64,000 nucleotides of DNA. It comes from Myceligenerans indicum. Lineage in GTDB: Bacteria > Actinomycetota > Actinomycetes > Actinomycetales > Cellulomonadaceae. Where the stretch lies: positions 1 to 64,000 of the forward strand of contig NZ_JABBYC010000018.1 of NCBI RefSeq assembly GCF_016742955.1. The letters run 5' to 3'. The first letter of the stretch is position 1, and the number at the start of each line of letters is the position of its first letter. A program made the translations under genes and the position numbers. Below, in pieces: positions 41,629-51,426 of the stretch. The notes below the pieces were generated by a model, which searched no databases, was not told where the DNA came from, and saw only the letters and a list, made by a program, of their open reading frames with translations.

Positions 41629-44600
41629 ATGATCCATGCCCCGATGAAACTGCTGACCGTCGTGGCGTCGCTGGCCCTCATTGCGGGCCTCGGCGTCGGC
41701 GCCCCACCACCGGCGGCCGCCGCGCCACCACCTGATCCGGGTGCGGCGCCGGCGGGGAGCGCGGAGAAGATCGATCCGCAGCTCCAGGAGTCGTTCCGCA
41801 GCGACCGGACCGCCGAGTTCTGGCTGACGTTCGACGAGCAGGCGGATCTGGAGCCGGCCAAGGACATCGCGGACTGGACCGAACGCGGCCAGTTCGTCTA
41901 CGACGCGCTGACGGCGACGGCGGAGGCCTCGCTGGCGACCGTTGCCCCGCAGCTCGACGCGGCGGACGTCGACTACGAGTCCTACCCCATCGCGAACGCG
42001 GTACTGGTCAAGGACGGCACCGAGGGCCTCGCACTGGACCTGGCCGAGAACCGGCAGGTCGCCGAGGTCCAGGACGCGCCGGAGGTCGGGCTGGTCGAGC
42101 CGGTGCAGCCGGACTCCGACGCCCCCGAGCTGCGTGCGGCGGCCGACGACGTCGAGTGGGGCCTCGACTACATCAACGCACCCGAGGCCTGGGAACAGGG
42201 CGCGACGGGTGCGGGCATCACGGTGTCCAACCTTGACTCGGGCGTGGAGTTCGACCACCCGGCACTCGTGGGCAGCTACCGGGGCGCGAAGGCCGACGGG
42301 ACGTTCGACCACGACTACAACTGGTTCGACAGCCGGGGCGTGTGCGAGGGAACCGCGCCGTGCGACGACAACGGGCACGGCACCCACACGATGGGCACCA
42401 TGGTGGGCGACGACGGCGTGGGCAACCGGGTGGGCGTGGCCCCGGACGCGCAGTGGATCGCGACCAACGGCTGCTGCCAGAGCACCGGGTTCGAGTCGCT
42501 GCTGGACTCCGGCTGGTGGCTGCTGGCCCCCACGGACAGCGACGGGCAGAACCCGGACGTGTCCAAGCGCCCGCACGTGGTGAACAACTCGTGGGGCTCC
42601 ACGGAGGAGCACCTGTACTCGGACTTCTTCACGGCGATCGACGAGGCGTGGACGGCGGCCGGGATCTTCAGCGTCTGGTCGGCGGGGAACACGTCCCCGG
42701 GCGCGGACTGCGGGACGGTCTCCTCGCCGGGATCGCACCCGGACGCCTACTCCGTGGGCGCGTTCGCCTCGAACGGCTCGCTGGCCGCGTTCTCCCGCAA
42801 GGGTGAGGGTGAGGACGGCGTGATCAAGCCGGAGATCTCCGCGCCGGGCGTCGGCGTCCGTTCCTCCTGGCCGGGGAACACGTATCGGCTGCTCAACGGC
42901 ACGTCGATGGCCGCACCGCACGTCGCGGGCGCCGTCGCCGCACTCTGGAGCTACGACCCGACGCTCATCGGGCAGATCGACACCACACGCCGCCTGCTGG
43001 CGGAATCGGCCGTCGACGTCGACGACACCTCCTGCGGCGGCACCGCGGAGTTCAACAACAAGTACGGTGAGGGCCGTCTCGACCTCGTGCGGCTGCTGGA
43101 ACTCGCCCCTCGCGGCGGCGGCACCCTGAGCGGCGTCGTCACGTCCGGCGGCACGCCGGTGCCCGGCGCCGAGGTGACGATCGACGGTCCGTTCGACCGC
43201 ACGATCGGCACGGAGGAGGACGGCTCCTTCACCGTGCACCTGCCAGAGGGGCACTACGACCTCACCGCGGAGGCGTTCGGCTACCTGACGTCGTCGGCGA
43301 GCGCCACGGTGTCCGTCGGCGAGGACGCCGCCGTCGACATCACGCTCACCCCGGCCGACACCCACGACGTCGGTGGCACGATCCTCGACGAGGACCGGCA
43401 GCCGGTCCCGCACGCGGAGGTCTCCGTCAAGGGGACGCCCCTGGACGCCGTGGTGACGGATGCCGACGGTGCGTTCACGATCGCGGACGTGCCGGAGGGT
43501 GACTACCGGCTCGGCGTCGTGCCGAACGCCTGCCTGTCGCCCACCACGGTGCCCCTGACCGTGGGGCCGGAGACGGGTCCGGTCGAGGTGCCGGTCCCGC
43601 GCGTGGTCGACGACGGCGGCTACACGTGCGCCGTTTCGGAGGGTGACTACCGGCGCGGGACCGACAAGGTGGAGTTCACGAGCGGCGTCTGGGCTCAGGT
43701 GTCGCTGCCGCACCCCATCGCGCTCTACAACGGCACCCACGACACGCTCAACATCGGCAGGCGAGGGGTCATCTCCGTCGACGACGCGTACGCCGGTCCC
43801 GGCACCGGGGGAGTGGGCGCGTTCCCGTTCTACGTGCAGACCCCGTTCAAGCTCGACGACGGTGGCATCTACACGGCGCCGACCACGGTGGACGGCGAGG
43901 ACGCGTTCGTCGTGGAGTACCGGGACGTGCACGTGTGGGGTGGTTCGGACCGGCCGGAGTGGTCGCAGGACACGGTCAGCTTCTCCGCCACGTTCACCCG
44001 GAACGGGACGGTGATCCTCGCCTACGGGGACGGCGTGGGCGGCGATGACCCGCTGACGGCCGGCTCGGTGACGACGACCGGCATCCAGGGCTGGGCGGGC
44101 GTGGACGGCATCCGGTTCTCGGAGAACTCCCCGACGCTGCACGACGGGCTGGTCGTCACCTACGACCTGCCGGACTTCGGGTTCGTCGACTCGACGATCG
44201 TGGACGAGAACGACGGGCTGCCCGTGGCGGGTGCCACGATCGCGATCGCCGACGACGAGGGTCTCGTCGAGAGCCTCACGACGACGCCGACCGGCGTCAT
44301 GCACCGTCAGCTTCCCGTGGGCGACTACACGATGACGGTCTCCGCGCCGGACTACGTGACCGAGACCTACGAGTTCTCGCTCGACCACCTGTACGCGGCC
44401 ACCGAGGTCGACGTGCGCCTCACCACCGGGATCGCCGACCTGACGGCCGACGGTCTGGACGTGGTGCTGGGCACCGGCCAGAACGGCAAGGGTTCGCTGA
44501 CCCTGACGAACCCCGGCTCGGCCCCGGTCACGTTCGACCTGGGCGAGGTGGCGCGCCACCCGGAGCTCGACACGGGTGAGGCCGTCACGCGGACCGGTGC

Positions 44601-47600
44601 GGGGACCGACAGCACGATCGACATGACGGTCTGGGACGACGCCGCGGCGGAGGCCGGCTACGAGTCCTCGGCCGCCGGCGACGAGAAGGCCGGCAGTGAG
44701 AAGACCGGCGACGATGTCGCCACGTCGTCGGACGAGGTCGGGACCCATTCCGGCGGGGAGGTCATCACCCGCATCACGCTGGACGGGGACCTGGACGAGA
44801 AGGAGCCGTCCGGTCTCGGGTACGACGGCGACGTGTGGGTCCATGACTACAACGCGCGCACGAACACCGCCTACACGGTGACGGGGGAGAAGACCGGCAA
44901 GGAGTTCGCCGCGAACTGGAACCCCGACTACCGGGCGTTCGACATGGCGTTCGACACCCGCACCGGCGACATGTGCCAGCTGGAGGACAGCCCGGCGAGC
45001 TTCATCCACTGCTTCGACCGTGACACGGGTGCCGAGACGCGCCAGATCAAGGGCGCGTGGTCGAACACGCAGCTGACGGGGCTGGCGTACAACGAGGCGC
45101 TGGACGTCTTCTACGTGGGCGGCCGAGGTGTCGGCGCGATCGGGACCGTGGCCGGCACGTCGTACGAGACGCCCGGGCAGTTCCTGTCGTACTGCTCGCC
45201 GCCGCTGCCGGAGGCGATGGGCCTGGCGTACAACGCCGCGTCCGACACCCTCTGGTACACGGACCTGGCGTCGAACCGGCCGACCCGGCTCCTGCAGGTC
45301 GACCCCGTGGACTGCTCGCTGGTCAACGCCTGGTGGTTCCCCGGTCAGCGGCCGCTGCAGGGTGGCGGCCTCGCGACGGACGCCACCGGTGCGCTGTGGG
45401 CCACCGACCAGCTCACCGACGAGATCCTGCTCGTGGACGTCGAGGACGACCTGGTCACGGACCTGCCGTGGCTGTCGCTGTCGACGACCGGCGGCACGCT
45501 CGCGCCGGGTGAGTCGACGACGGTCGAGGTCGAGGTCTCTTCCGACGACGTCGATCCGGGCGTGCTCGGGGCGAACATCCTCGTGACGTCCGACGCGGGC
45601 CGGCAGTCCAAGGAGTACATCCCGGTCACGCTCACGACCACCGAGTACCAGGTGGCCGTGAACGCGGCGGGCGGGGCGTTCACCGACGGCGACGGCTTCT
45701 CCTGGTCGGCGGACCAGCCCCTCGGCAAGGGCTCGTGGGGGTACCGGGGCCGGACACGGACGATCTCCACCCGCTCCGCGGTGGACGGCACCACGGACGA
45801 CACCCTGTTCCGGTCCCAGCGCACCGCGCGGCACCAGGACCTGACCTACGAGTTCGGCGACGCGCCGGAGGGCACCTACCGGGTGGATCTCGCCTTCGCG
45901 GAGATCCAGCGCGTCGCCCCGGGCCGGCGCGTGTTCGACGTGCTCGTGGACGACTCGCTCACGCGGTACGCCTACGACGTGGCGGGCACCGCCGGCCGGA
46001 ACACCGCCGACTGGCAGACCGCCGTCGTCGAGCACTCCGGCGGTCCGCTGACGGTGAAGCTCAAGGGCGCCCTGGGGCTGCGTGCCCCGAGCGTCGCGGC
46101 CCTTCGCGTGACCCTCGACCCACGGGCCGTCGAGCGGCCGGAGCCCGAGCCGCAGCAGCCGGAACCGGAGGACGTGCCGGTGGCTGGGGCACAGCGCGGG
46201 TACGAGGTGCACGAGACGACCGGCCTGTACCGGCAGGGCACCACGGACACCGGCTGGTCCGGACGCTACGGGTGCGGCGTGCTGTGGTTCGGGTTCGACC
46301 TCCCGTTCTACGACACCGCGTGGGACGGGGCGTGCGTCGCGAAGAACGGCATGCTGACCCTGGACCGCGCCCGGTCCGACTCACGCAACACCGCGCTCCC
46401 GACGAGCTGGCCGGCGGACGCGATCTACCCCTTCTGGGACGACCTGCTCGTGGACGACGAGGCGCGGATCTACGTCGGCGTGACGACCGTGGACGGGCTC
46501 GACGCCCAGATCGTCGAGTACCGGGACGTCACGTTCAACGACGACCGGTCGGCACGCGTGAGCTTCTCGGTCACCCTCGTCGAGGACGGGCGCATCCAGA
46601 TCGGCTACGGCGACGGCTTCGGCGGGTCCGACCCCCGCACCCGGGGCTCGTCGGCGACGATCGGCGTCGAGAGCCTCGACGGACTGCGCGCGAGCCAGTA
46701 CTCGTTCGACGAGCCGAAGCTCACGGCCGGGATGGGGCTGGAGTACGTCCTGCCCGCGTCGGGCACGATCGAGGGTGAGGTCACCGACGCCAACGACGGG
46801 AAGCCGATCGCGGGCGCGCTCGTCACCCTGACGGGCCCGGACGGTGGCACGCGCACGATCACCTCCAACGCCCAGGGTCTGTGGAAGGCCCAGGCACTCG
46901 TCGGCGACAGCACGGTGAGCGTCTGGTCGCCGAACTACGAGGCGGACGACTCGACCGTGACCGTCGCCGAGAAGGGGGCGGCCGAGGTGCTGGACACGGC
47001 GCTGGCCACGGGCGTCGCCGAGATCTCCGGGGACGACCTCGAGTGGTTCCTCGACCAGGACCGGACCGCGACGGCCCAGCTCACCGTGACCAACTCCGGG
47101 ACCGCCCCGCTCGGGGTCGAACTCACGGAGCAGCGCCGGGACGGCGAGGACGGGCACGAGGCCGCCGACCTGCCCTGGCTGTCGCTGGCCGGTGACGCCG
47201 CCGAGGGCGGGGTCGAGCTGGCCGTGGGCGAGTCCACGACCGTCACGGTGTCGGTCGACAACACCGGTGCCGGTCCGGGCGTGCAGGTCGGGGACGTGCT
47301 CGTCTCCTCGAACGCGGGACGCGTCCCGCAGCAGTACGAGCGTGCCCGGCTCGCGACGTCCGCCTACTGGCTGGGGGTCGACGTCGGTGGACACGGCCTG
47401 GCCGGCGCGGACGGCTTCGTCTGGTCGGCGGACCAGTCGCTGGACAAGGACCCGGACGGCTGGGGCCACGTCGGCGGCGTGCGGCGCGCCACCCGGGCCG
47501 ACATCGACGGGACCGAGGACGACGAGCTGTTCCGCACCGAGCGGACGGGCAAGACGTTCGGCTACGTCTTCAAGGACGTCCCCGAGGGCACCTACCGCAT

Positions 47601-47847
47601 CGACCTCGGCCTGGCGGAGATCAGCAGGATCGACCTCGGCAGGCGGAGCATCGACGTGCTGGTGGACGGCAAGGTCGTGCTCTACGACCACGACGTGCGG
47701 TCCCACGTCGGTGCGCTGACCGCGGACCGGCACACCGCCACCGTCCGGCACACGGGCGGTGACCTGACGGTCGAGCTGGTCGGCGAGACCGGCAAGCGGC
47801 CTCCCGTGCTCAGCACCCTCGCGGTGCGGGAGGACCCGCGCCTGTGA
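41629..47847 (+). CDS. Large secreted S8 subtilase with carboxypeptidase-regulatory-like and malectin-like modules
   Basis: The protein has about 2072 residues. A signal peptide (MKLLTVVASLALIAGLGVG) precedes a propeptide and a subtilisin domain. The catalytic residues are visible: Asp in SNLDSGVEFDHP (about 203), His in DNGHGTHTMGTM (about 250), Asn in VNNSWGS, Ser in NGTSMAAPHVAGAVAALW (about 426). Several beta-sandwich regulatory modules follow (GTLSGVVTSGGTPVPGAEV, VGGTILDEDRQPVPHAEV, IEGEVTDANDGKPIAGALV). Two malectin-like modules sit at about 1340–1495 and 1912–2066, each with GFxWSADQ and EGTYRxDL. No sortase signal or C-terminal anchor is seen. The ATG at 41629 has GGAG 10 bases upstream; an ATG at 41620 is also possible. 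It probably degrades extracellular protein. Confidence 0.88.
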   Translation: MIHAPMKLLTVVASLALIAGLGVGAPPPAAAAPPPDPGAAPAGSAEKIDPQLQESFRSDRTAEFWLTFDEQADLEPAKDIADWTERGQFVYDALTATAEASLATVAPQLDAADVDYESYPIANAVLVKDGTEGLALDLAENRQVAEVQDAPEVGLVEPVQPDSDAPELRAAADDVEWGLDYINAPEAWEQGATGAGITVSNLDSGVEFDHPALVGSYRGAKADGTFDHDYNWFDSRGVCEGTAPCDDNGHGTHTMGTMVGDDGVGNRVGVAPDAQWIATNGCCQSTGFESLLDSGWWLLAPTDSDGQNPDVSKRPHVVNNSWGSTEEHLYSDFFTAIDEAWTAAGIFSVWSAGNTSPGADCGTVSSPGSHPDAYSVGAFASNGSLAAFSRKGEGEDGVIKPEISAPGVGVRSSWPGNTYRLLNGTSMAAPHVAGAVAALWSYDPTLIGQIDTTRRLLAESAVDVDDTSCGGTAEFNNKYGEGRLDLVRLLELAPRGGGTLSGVVTSGGTPVPGAEVTIDGPFDRTIGTEEDGSFTVHLPEGHYDLTAEAFGYLTSSASATVSVGEDAAVDITLTPADTHDVGGTILDEDRQPVPHAEVSVKGTPLDAVVTDADGAFTIADVPEGDYRLGVVPNACLSPTTVPLTVGPETGPVEVPVPRVVDDGGYTCAVSEGDYRRGTDKVEFTSGVWAQVSLPHPIALYNGTHDTLNIGRRGVISVDDAYAGPGTGGVGAFPFYVQTPFKLDDGGIYTAPTTVDGEDAFVVEYRDVHVWGGSDRPEWSQDTVSFSATFTRNGTVILAYGDGVGGDDPLTAGSVTTTGIQGWAGVDGIRFSENSPTLHDGLVVTYDLPDFGFVDSTIVDENDGLPVAGATIAIADDEGLVESLTTTPTGVMHRQLPVGDYTMTVSAPDYVTETYEFSLDHLYAATEVDVRLTTGIADLTADGLDVVLGTGQNGKGSLTLTNPGSAPVTFDLGEVARHPELDTGEAVTRTGAGTDSTIDMTVWDDAAAEAGYESSAAGDEKAGSEKTGDDVATSSDEVGTHSGGEVITRITLDGDLDEKEPSGLGYDGDVWVHDYNARTNTAYTVTGEKTGKEFAANWNPDYRAFDMAFDTRTGDMCQLEDSPASFIHCFDRDTGAETRQIKGAWSNTQLTGLAYNEALDVFYVGGRGVGAIGTVAGTSYETPGQFLSYCSPPLPEAMGLAYNAASDTLWYTDLASNRPTRLLQVDPVDCSLVNAWWFPGQRPLQGGGLATDATGALWATDQLTDEILLVDVEDDLVTDLPWLSLSTTGGTLAPGESTTVEVEVSSDDVDPGVLGANILVTSDAGRQSKEYIPVTLTTTEYQVAVNAAGGAFTDGDGFSWSADQPLGKGSWGYRGRTRTISTRSAVDGTTDDTLFRSQRTARHQDLTYEFGDAPEGTYRVDLAFAEIQRVAPGRRVFDVLVDDSLTRYAYDVAGTAGRNTADWQTAVVEHSGGPLTVKLKGALGLRAPSVAALRVTLDPRAVERPEPEPQQPEPEDVPVAGAQRGYEVHETTGLYRQGTTDTGWSGRYGCGVLWFGFDLPFYDTAWDGACVAKNGMLTLDRARSDSRNTALPTSWPADAIYPFWDDLLVDDEARIYVGVTTVDGLDAQIVEYRDVTFNDDRSARVSFSVTLVEDGRIQIGYGDGFGGSDPRTRGSSATIGVESLDGLRASQYSFDEPKLTAGMGLEYVLPASGTIEGEVTDANDGKPIAGALVTLTGPDGGTRTITSNAQGLWKAQALVGDSTVSVWSPNYEADDSTVTVAEKGAAEVLDTALATGVAEISGDDLEWFLDQDRTATAQLTVTNSGTAPLGVELTEQRRDGEDGHEAADLPWLSLAGDAAEGGVELAVGESTTVTVSVDNTGAGPGVQVGDVLVSSNAGRVPQQYERARLATSAYWLGVDVGGHGLAGADGFVWSADQSLDKDPDGWGHVGGVRRATRADIDGTEDDELFRTERTGKTFGYVFKDVPEGTYRIDLGLAEISRIDLGRRSIDVLVDGKVVLYDHDVRSHVGALTADRHTATVRHTGGDLTVELVGETGKRPPVLSTLAVREDPRL

Positions 47848-47883
47848 CGTAGCCCCGGCTCGTCAGCAGGAGCACCCCGGAGG

Positions 47884-47920
47884 CAGGGCCTCCCCGGCAC
47901 GATCTGCCGGGGAGGCCCTG
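47884..47920. terminator. Bidirectional terminator after the subtilase
   Basis: CAGGGCCTCCCCGGCA and TGCCGGGGAGGCCCTG are perfect 16-bp arms with a 5-base loop between two convergent genes. Confidence 0.85.
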
Positions 47921-47934
47921 TCCTCCCTCGTGGC

Positions 47935-48387
47935 TCAGTCACGTGCCGCGACCCACGCGTCGCTCGCGCGCTGCACGTCCGCGGCGCTCACGGCGTCGTC
48001 CACCGTGACGAAGTACCAGCGGTGCCCGAACGGGCAGCGCACGGCCGCCTGCCGGAAACCCTCGAACCAGTCCGCGGGCTCGCTGAGGCCGGTCGCCCCG
48101 GCATCGACGGCCCGGGTGTAGGCGGCGTCGGTGTCCGTGACCGGCACCGTGAAGCTCGCCGGCGTCGGAGCACCGGGCTCGGGCGCGACCGAGTCCGGCG
48201 GGAACGCGGCCGCCACCGTGAACGTCGACTCCCCGGCGGCGGACCGCAGGACCAGATCGGAGTGGATCACGACGTCACCGGCCGTGATCACGTAGAGCGT
48301 CTCGGCGCCCAGTGCCGCCTCGTAGAAGGCGACGGCCGCGCGGGCGTCGGACACGGAGATGTTGGGATGCAGGGCCGAGTTCTTCAT
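47935..48387 (-). CDS. VOC-family (PhnB/glyoxalase-like) protein
   Basis: This 150-residue protein has the paired beta-alpha-beta-beta-beta plan. HPNISVSDARAAVAFYEAALGAETLY opens it, and SFTVPVTDTDAAYTRAVDAGATGLSEPADWFEGFRQAAVRCPFGHRWYF closes it. VOC proteins bind a metal and small ligands as dioxygenases, isomerases or resistance proteins; the substrate cannot be told. The ATG at 48387 is divergent from the AraC gene by 43 bp, so the AraC protein probably controls it. Confidence 0.8.
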   Translation of the reverse strand: MKNSALHPNISVSDARAAVAFYEAALGAETLYVITAGDVVIHSDLVLRSAAGESTFTVAAAFPPDSVAPEPGAPTPASFTVPVTDTDAAYTRAVDAGATGLSEPADWFEGFRQAAVRCPFGHRWYFVTVDDAVSAADVQRASDAWVAARD

Positions 48388-48430
48388 GTCCTCGATCCTG
48401 GCGTGGCCCGGCCGCGCCACTCTTGGAATA

Positions 48431-49324
48431 ATGCGACAGGTGTTCGACAGGACGGCAGGGGCGGACCAGGTGCTCGGGTCCGGGCCCACCCTCGGCATCG
48501 TGAACCCGGTCCGCGCGCGCGACCGGCTCTCGCTGGTGCGGGTCGCGCCCGCGCCCGATCTCGCCGATCTGGTCGACTGGCACTGGGTGATCACCTGGGA
48601 CCTGCCCGACGGCGTCTCCTTCACCCAGACCGTGATGCCGCATCCCGTCGGCCACGTCGTCGCCGAGGACGGCGGCTTCCTCGCCTACGCCATGCCTGCC
48701 GGCCTCTTCGAGCGCACGCTCTCCGGCGCGGGCGGCGTGGTGGGGACCAAGCTGCGCCCCGGTGGCTACCGCACTCTGCTCGGACGTGCGGACGCCGGCC
48801 GGCGCGGCACCGTCGAGCCGGCCCGGTTCCTGGGACCGGCGGCGGATCCTGCCGCCGCGGAGTCGCTCGACCAGGCGTCGGCAGGCAGACCGGAGGCGGC
48901 CGTCGCCACCGTCACCCCGCTGCTCCGTGCCGCCGCCGAACGGGTGCGCACGCCGCGGTCGGCCGCCGCCCTCGCCGCCCTCCGCGAGGCCTTCGACGTC
49001 ATCGCCGACGCCGCGCCCGGGTGCACCGTCACGGCGCTCGCCGCCGAGCTCGGGACCACACCGCGCACGCTGCAGCGCCTGTTCGCCGACTGGGTGGGTG
49101 TCAGCCCCAAGTGGGTGCTGCAGCGTCACCGGATCCACCTCGCCGCCGAGCTGCTGGGCCGCGATCCCGGCCTGGACCTGGCGGGGCTGGCGGCGGCCGT
49201 CGGCTACTACGACCAGGCGCACTTCACCGGCGACTTCGTACGCGTGATCGGACTCGCCCCCGGTGAGTACGCCCGCAGCTGCGGGGCCGGTGCTGCGGAC
49301 CCGGGCGCCGCCGGGCACCATTGA
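48431..49324 (+). CDS. AraC-family transcriptional regulator
   Basis: The protein has 297 residues. The N-terminal sensor resembles the DUF6597 type (DLVDWHWVITWDLPDGVSFTQTVMPHPVGHVVAEDG). The C-terminal AraC HTH pair is CTVTALAAELGTTPRTLQRLFADWVGVSPKWVLQRHRIHLAAELL and DLAGLAAAVGYYDQAHFTGDFVRVIGLAPGEY. It faces the VOC gene across 43 bp and is followed 4 bases later by the P-type ATPase gene. Confidence 0.88.
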   Translation: MRQVFDRTAGADQVLGSGPTLGIVNPVRARDRLSLVRVAPAPDLADLVDWHWVITWDLPDGVSFTQTVMPHPVGHVVAEDGGFLAYAMPAGLFERTLSGAGGVVGTKLRPGGYRTLLGRADAGRRGTVEPARFLGPAADPAAAESLDQASAGRPEAAVATVTPLLRAAAERVRTPRSAAALAALREAFDVIADAAPGCTVTALAAELGTTPRTLQRLFADWVGVSPKWVLQRHRIHLAAELLGRDPGLDLAGLAAAVGYYDQAHFTGDFVRVIGLAPGEYARSCGAGAADPGAAGHH

Positions 49325-49328
49325 GGCC

Positions 49329-51275
49329 ATGCGGTTCATCCGGGCGCTGACGCGCTACCCGCAGATCACGATCACCGTTCTCGTGGCCCTGGCCGCGCTG
49401 GTGCTGCACGCCGCGGGCGAACCCGCCGCGGTCCGGTGGGTGGTGACCGCCTACGTGGCGGTGTTCGTGGCCTGGACGCTGGTCGGGATGGTGCGCGACG
49501 TGCTGCACGGGCACGTGGGGCTCGACATCCTCGCGGTGGTGGCGATGGTCGCGACCCTGGCCGTGGAGGAGTACATCGCCTCGCTCATCATCGTGCTGAT
49601 GCTCTCGGGCGGCGAGGCGCTCGAGGACTTCGCGGCCCGGCGCGCCAAGCGCGACCTGACCGCTCTGCTGGACCGTTCTCCGCGCACCGCGCACGTCCTG
49701 GCGAGCCCGGAGGCGACCGACTCGAACCTCGTGCGGGACACGGCGGTCGACGACGTCGAGGTCGGCGACGTGTTGCTCGTGCGCCCGGGGGAGATCGTGC
49801 CCGTGGACGGGGTGCTGGTCGGTGGCAGCGGCACGTTCGACGAGTCCTCCCTGACCGGGGAGAGCCTGCCGGTGACGCGCGGCACGGGCGACGAGGTGCT
49901 GTCGGGAGCGATCAACGGGACCCGGGCGGTCCGCCTGCGGGCTGTCCGGAGCAGCGCCGACAGCCAGTACCAGCAGATCGTCGCGCTCGTGGAGGAGGCC
50001 GAGGAGTCGCGCGCCCCGGTCGTCCGGCTCGCCGACCGGTTCGCCGTCCCCTTCACCGCCGTCTCGCTCGTCCTGGCGGGCACGGCGTGGGCCCTCTCGG
50101 GCAACCCGACCCGGTTCGCCGAGGTTCTCGTGCTGGCGACTCCCTGCCCCCTCCTCATCGCGGCGCCCGTCGCCTTCCTCGGCGGGCTCTCCCGGGCCGC
50201 CAAGACCGGCGTGATCATGAAGGGCGGCACCGTGATCGAGCAGCTCGCGCGGCTGCGGTCGGCCGCCTTCGACAAGACCGGGACGCTGACACAGGGCCGC
50301 CCGGACCTGGTCGGCGTGCGGCCGGCCGGCGGCTTCACCGCCGACGAGGTGCTCCTGCTCGCCGCGTCCGCCGAGCAGTACTCGTCGCACGTCTTCGCCG
50401 ACAGCATCCGCCGCGCCGCCGCGGACCGGGGCCTGGACCTCGTGGCCGCCGAGGAGGCCGGCGAGGTCGCCACCAACGGGGTCACCGCGTCGGTCGGTGG
50501 CCGGACCGTCGTCGTGGGCAAACCGGCCTACGTCGCGGCGCTGGCACCGGACACGGAACATGCCGCCTTGGGTGCGGGGGAGGCCGCCGCCTATGTCGCG
50601 GTCGACGGCCGCTTCGCGGGCAGCGTCGTGCTGGCCGACGATCCCCGTCCCGAGTCGCCGGCCGTCGTCTCCTGGCTGCGCGCGAACGGCGTCGAGCACG
50701 TCACGATGCTGACGGGCGACGCACGGCCGACGGCGGAGTCGATCGCCCGGCAGGTCGGCATCGAGGAGGTGCACGCGGAGCTCCTGCCGCCCGAGAAGGT
50801 GCGGCTCGCCGCCGAGCTGCAGCCCCGGCCGGTGATGATGGTGGGCGACGGCGTGAACGACGCCCCGGTGCTCGCCGCGTCCGACGTCGGGGTCGCGATG
50901 GGTGCCCGGGGCGCGACCGCGGCCGGGGACGCCGCCGACGTCGTGCTCCTGGTCGACTCGCTCGCCAAGCTGACCGACGCGGTCTCGATCGGCCGCCACA
51001 CCCTGCGCGTCGCCCTCGCCGCGATCTGGATCGGCATCGGGCTGAGCGTGGGACTGATGCTCGTCGCGATGACCGGGGCCATCCCGGCGGTGGCCGGCGC
51101 CCTCGTGCAGGAGCTCGTCGACCTCGCGACCATCCTGTACGCCCTGCGGGCGCTCGGCGGGCCGGCCGGTGGCCTGACGACGCCCCCGCCGGGCGGGGCG
51201 ACGGAGTCCGCGGAGCCTGCTCGAACGGGGGCGGGCGATGCCGCACGGGGATCCGGCGGCTCCGCCGCGTCGTGA
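49329..51275 (+). CDS. P1B-type (heavy-metal) cation ATPase
   Basis: The protein has 648 residues. It shows SSLTGESLPV (actuator), FDKTGTLTQG (phosphorylated Asp), MLTGDARPTAE and VMMVGDGVNDAPVLAASDVGVAMG. Four short N-terminal helices, two around ATPCPLLIAAPVAF and two C-terminal helices fit a P1B pump without an N-terminal metal-binding domain. The membrane motif is TPCP rather than CPC or SPC, and the usual HP dipeptide of the nucleotide domain is replaced by HV in YSSHVFADSI. The metal is therefore uncertain. The ATG lies 4 bases after the AraC stop, suggesting co-transcription. Confidence 0.85.
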   Translation: MRFIRALTRYPQITITVLVALAALVLHAAGEPAAVRWVVTAYVAVFVAWTLVGMVRDVLHGHVGLDILAVVAMVATLAVEEYIASLIIVLMLSGGEALEDFAARRAKRDLTALLDRSPRTAHVLASPEATDSNLVRDTAVDDVEVGDVLLVRPGEIVPVDGVLVGGSGTFDESSLTGESLPVTRGTGDEVLSGAINGTRAVRLRAVRSSADSQYQQIVALVEEAEESRAPVVRLADRFAVPFTAVSLVLAGTAWALSGNPTRFAEVLVLATPCPLLIAAPVAFLGGLSRAAKTGVIMKGGTVIEQLARLRSAAFDKTGTLTQGRPDLVGVRPAGGFTADEVLLLAASAEQYSSHVFADSIRRAAADRGLDLVAAEEAGEVATNGVTASVGGRTVVVGKPAYVAALAPDTEHAALGAGEAAAYVAVDGRFAGSVVLADDPRPESPAVVSWLRANGVEHVTMLTGDARPTAESIARQVGIEEVHAELLPPEKVRLAAELQPRPVMMVGDGVNDAPVLAASDVGVAMGARGATAAGDAADVVLLVDSLAKLTDAVSIGRHTLRVALAAIWIGIGLSVGLMLVAMTGAIPAVAGALVQELVDLATILYALRALGGPAGGLTTPPPGGATESAEPARTGAGDAARGSGGSAAS

Positions 51276-51367
51276 CGCCTGCCGGACGCCGGGTCCTGGT
51301 TTCTCGCCGTCGCCGTCGCCGTCGCCGGAGGCGCGGGTGCCCGGGAAGAGGGCCGGGAGACGAGACG

Positions 51368-51406
51368 GCCGGGGCCGGGGAGACGCGAGGTCTCCGCGGC
51401 CCCGGC
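51368..51406. terminator. Bidirectional terminator between ATPase and glycosidase genes
   Basis: GCCGGGGCCGGGGAGAC pairs with GTCTCCGCGGCCCCGGC with one mismatch and a short loop, between convergent genes. Confidence 0.75.
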
Positions 51407-51426
51407 TCTCGCCGTGGCAGGTCTCC

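Noticed and set aside
41602..46212. 1536-codon open frame on the minus strand
   Set aside because: It lies entirely antisense to the subtilase gene and has the Val/Arg/His/Gly-rich, low-complexity look of a high-GC shadow frame; no domain or start signal.
51305..51330. GTCGCC tandem run
   Set aside because: A short simple-sequence stretch in an intergenic terminator region; no sign of function.
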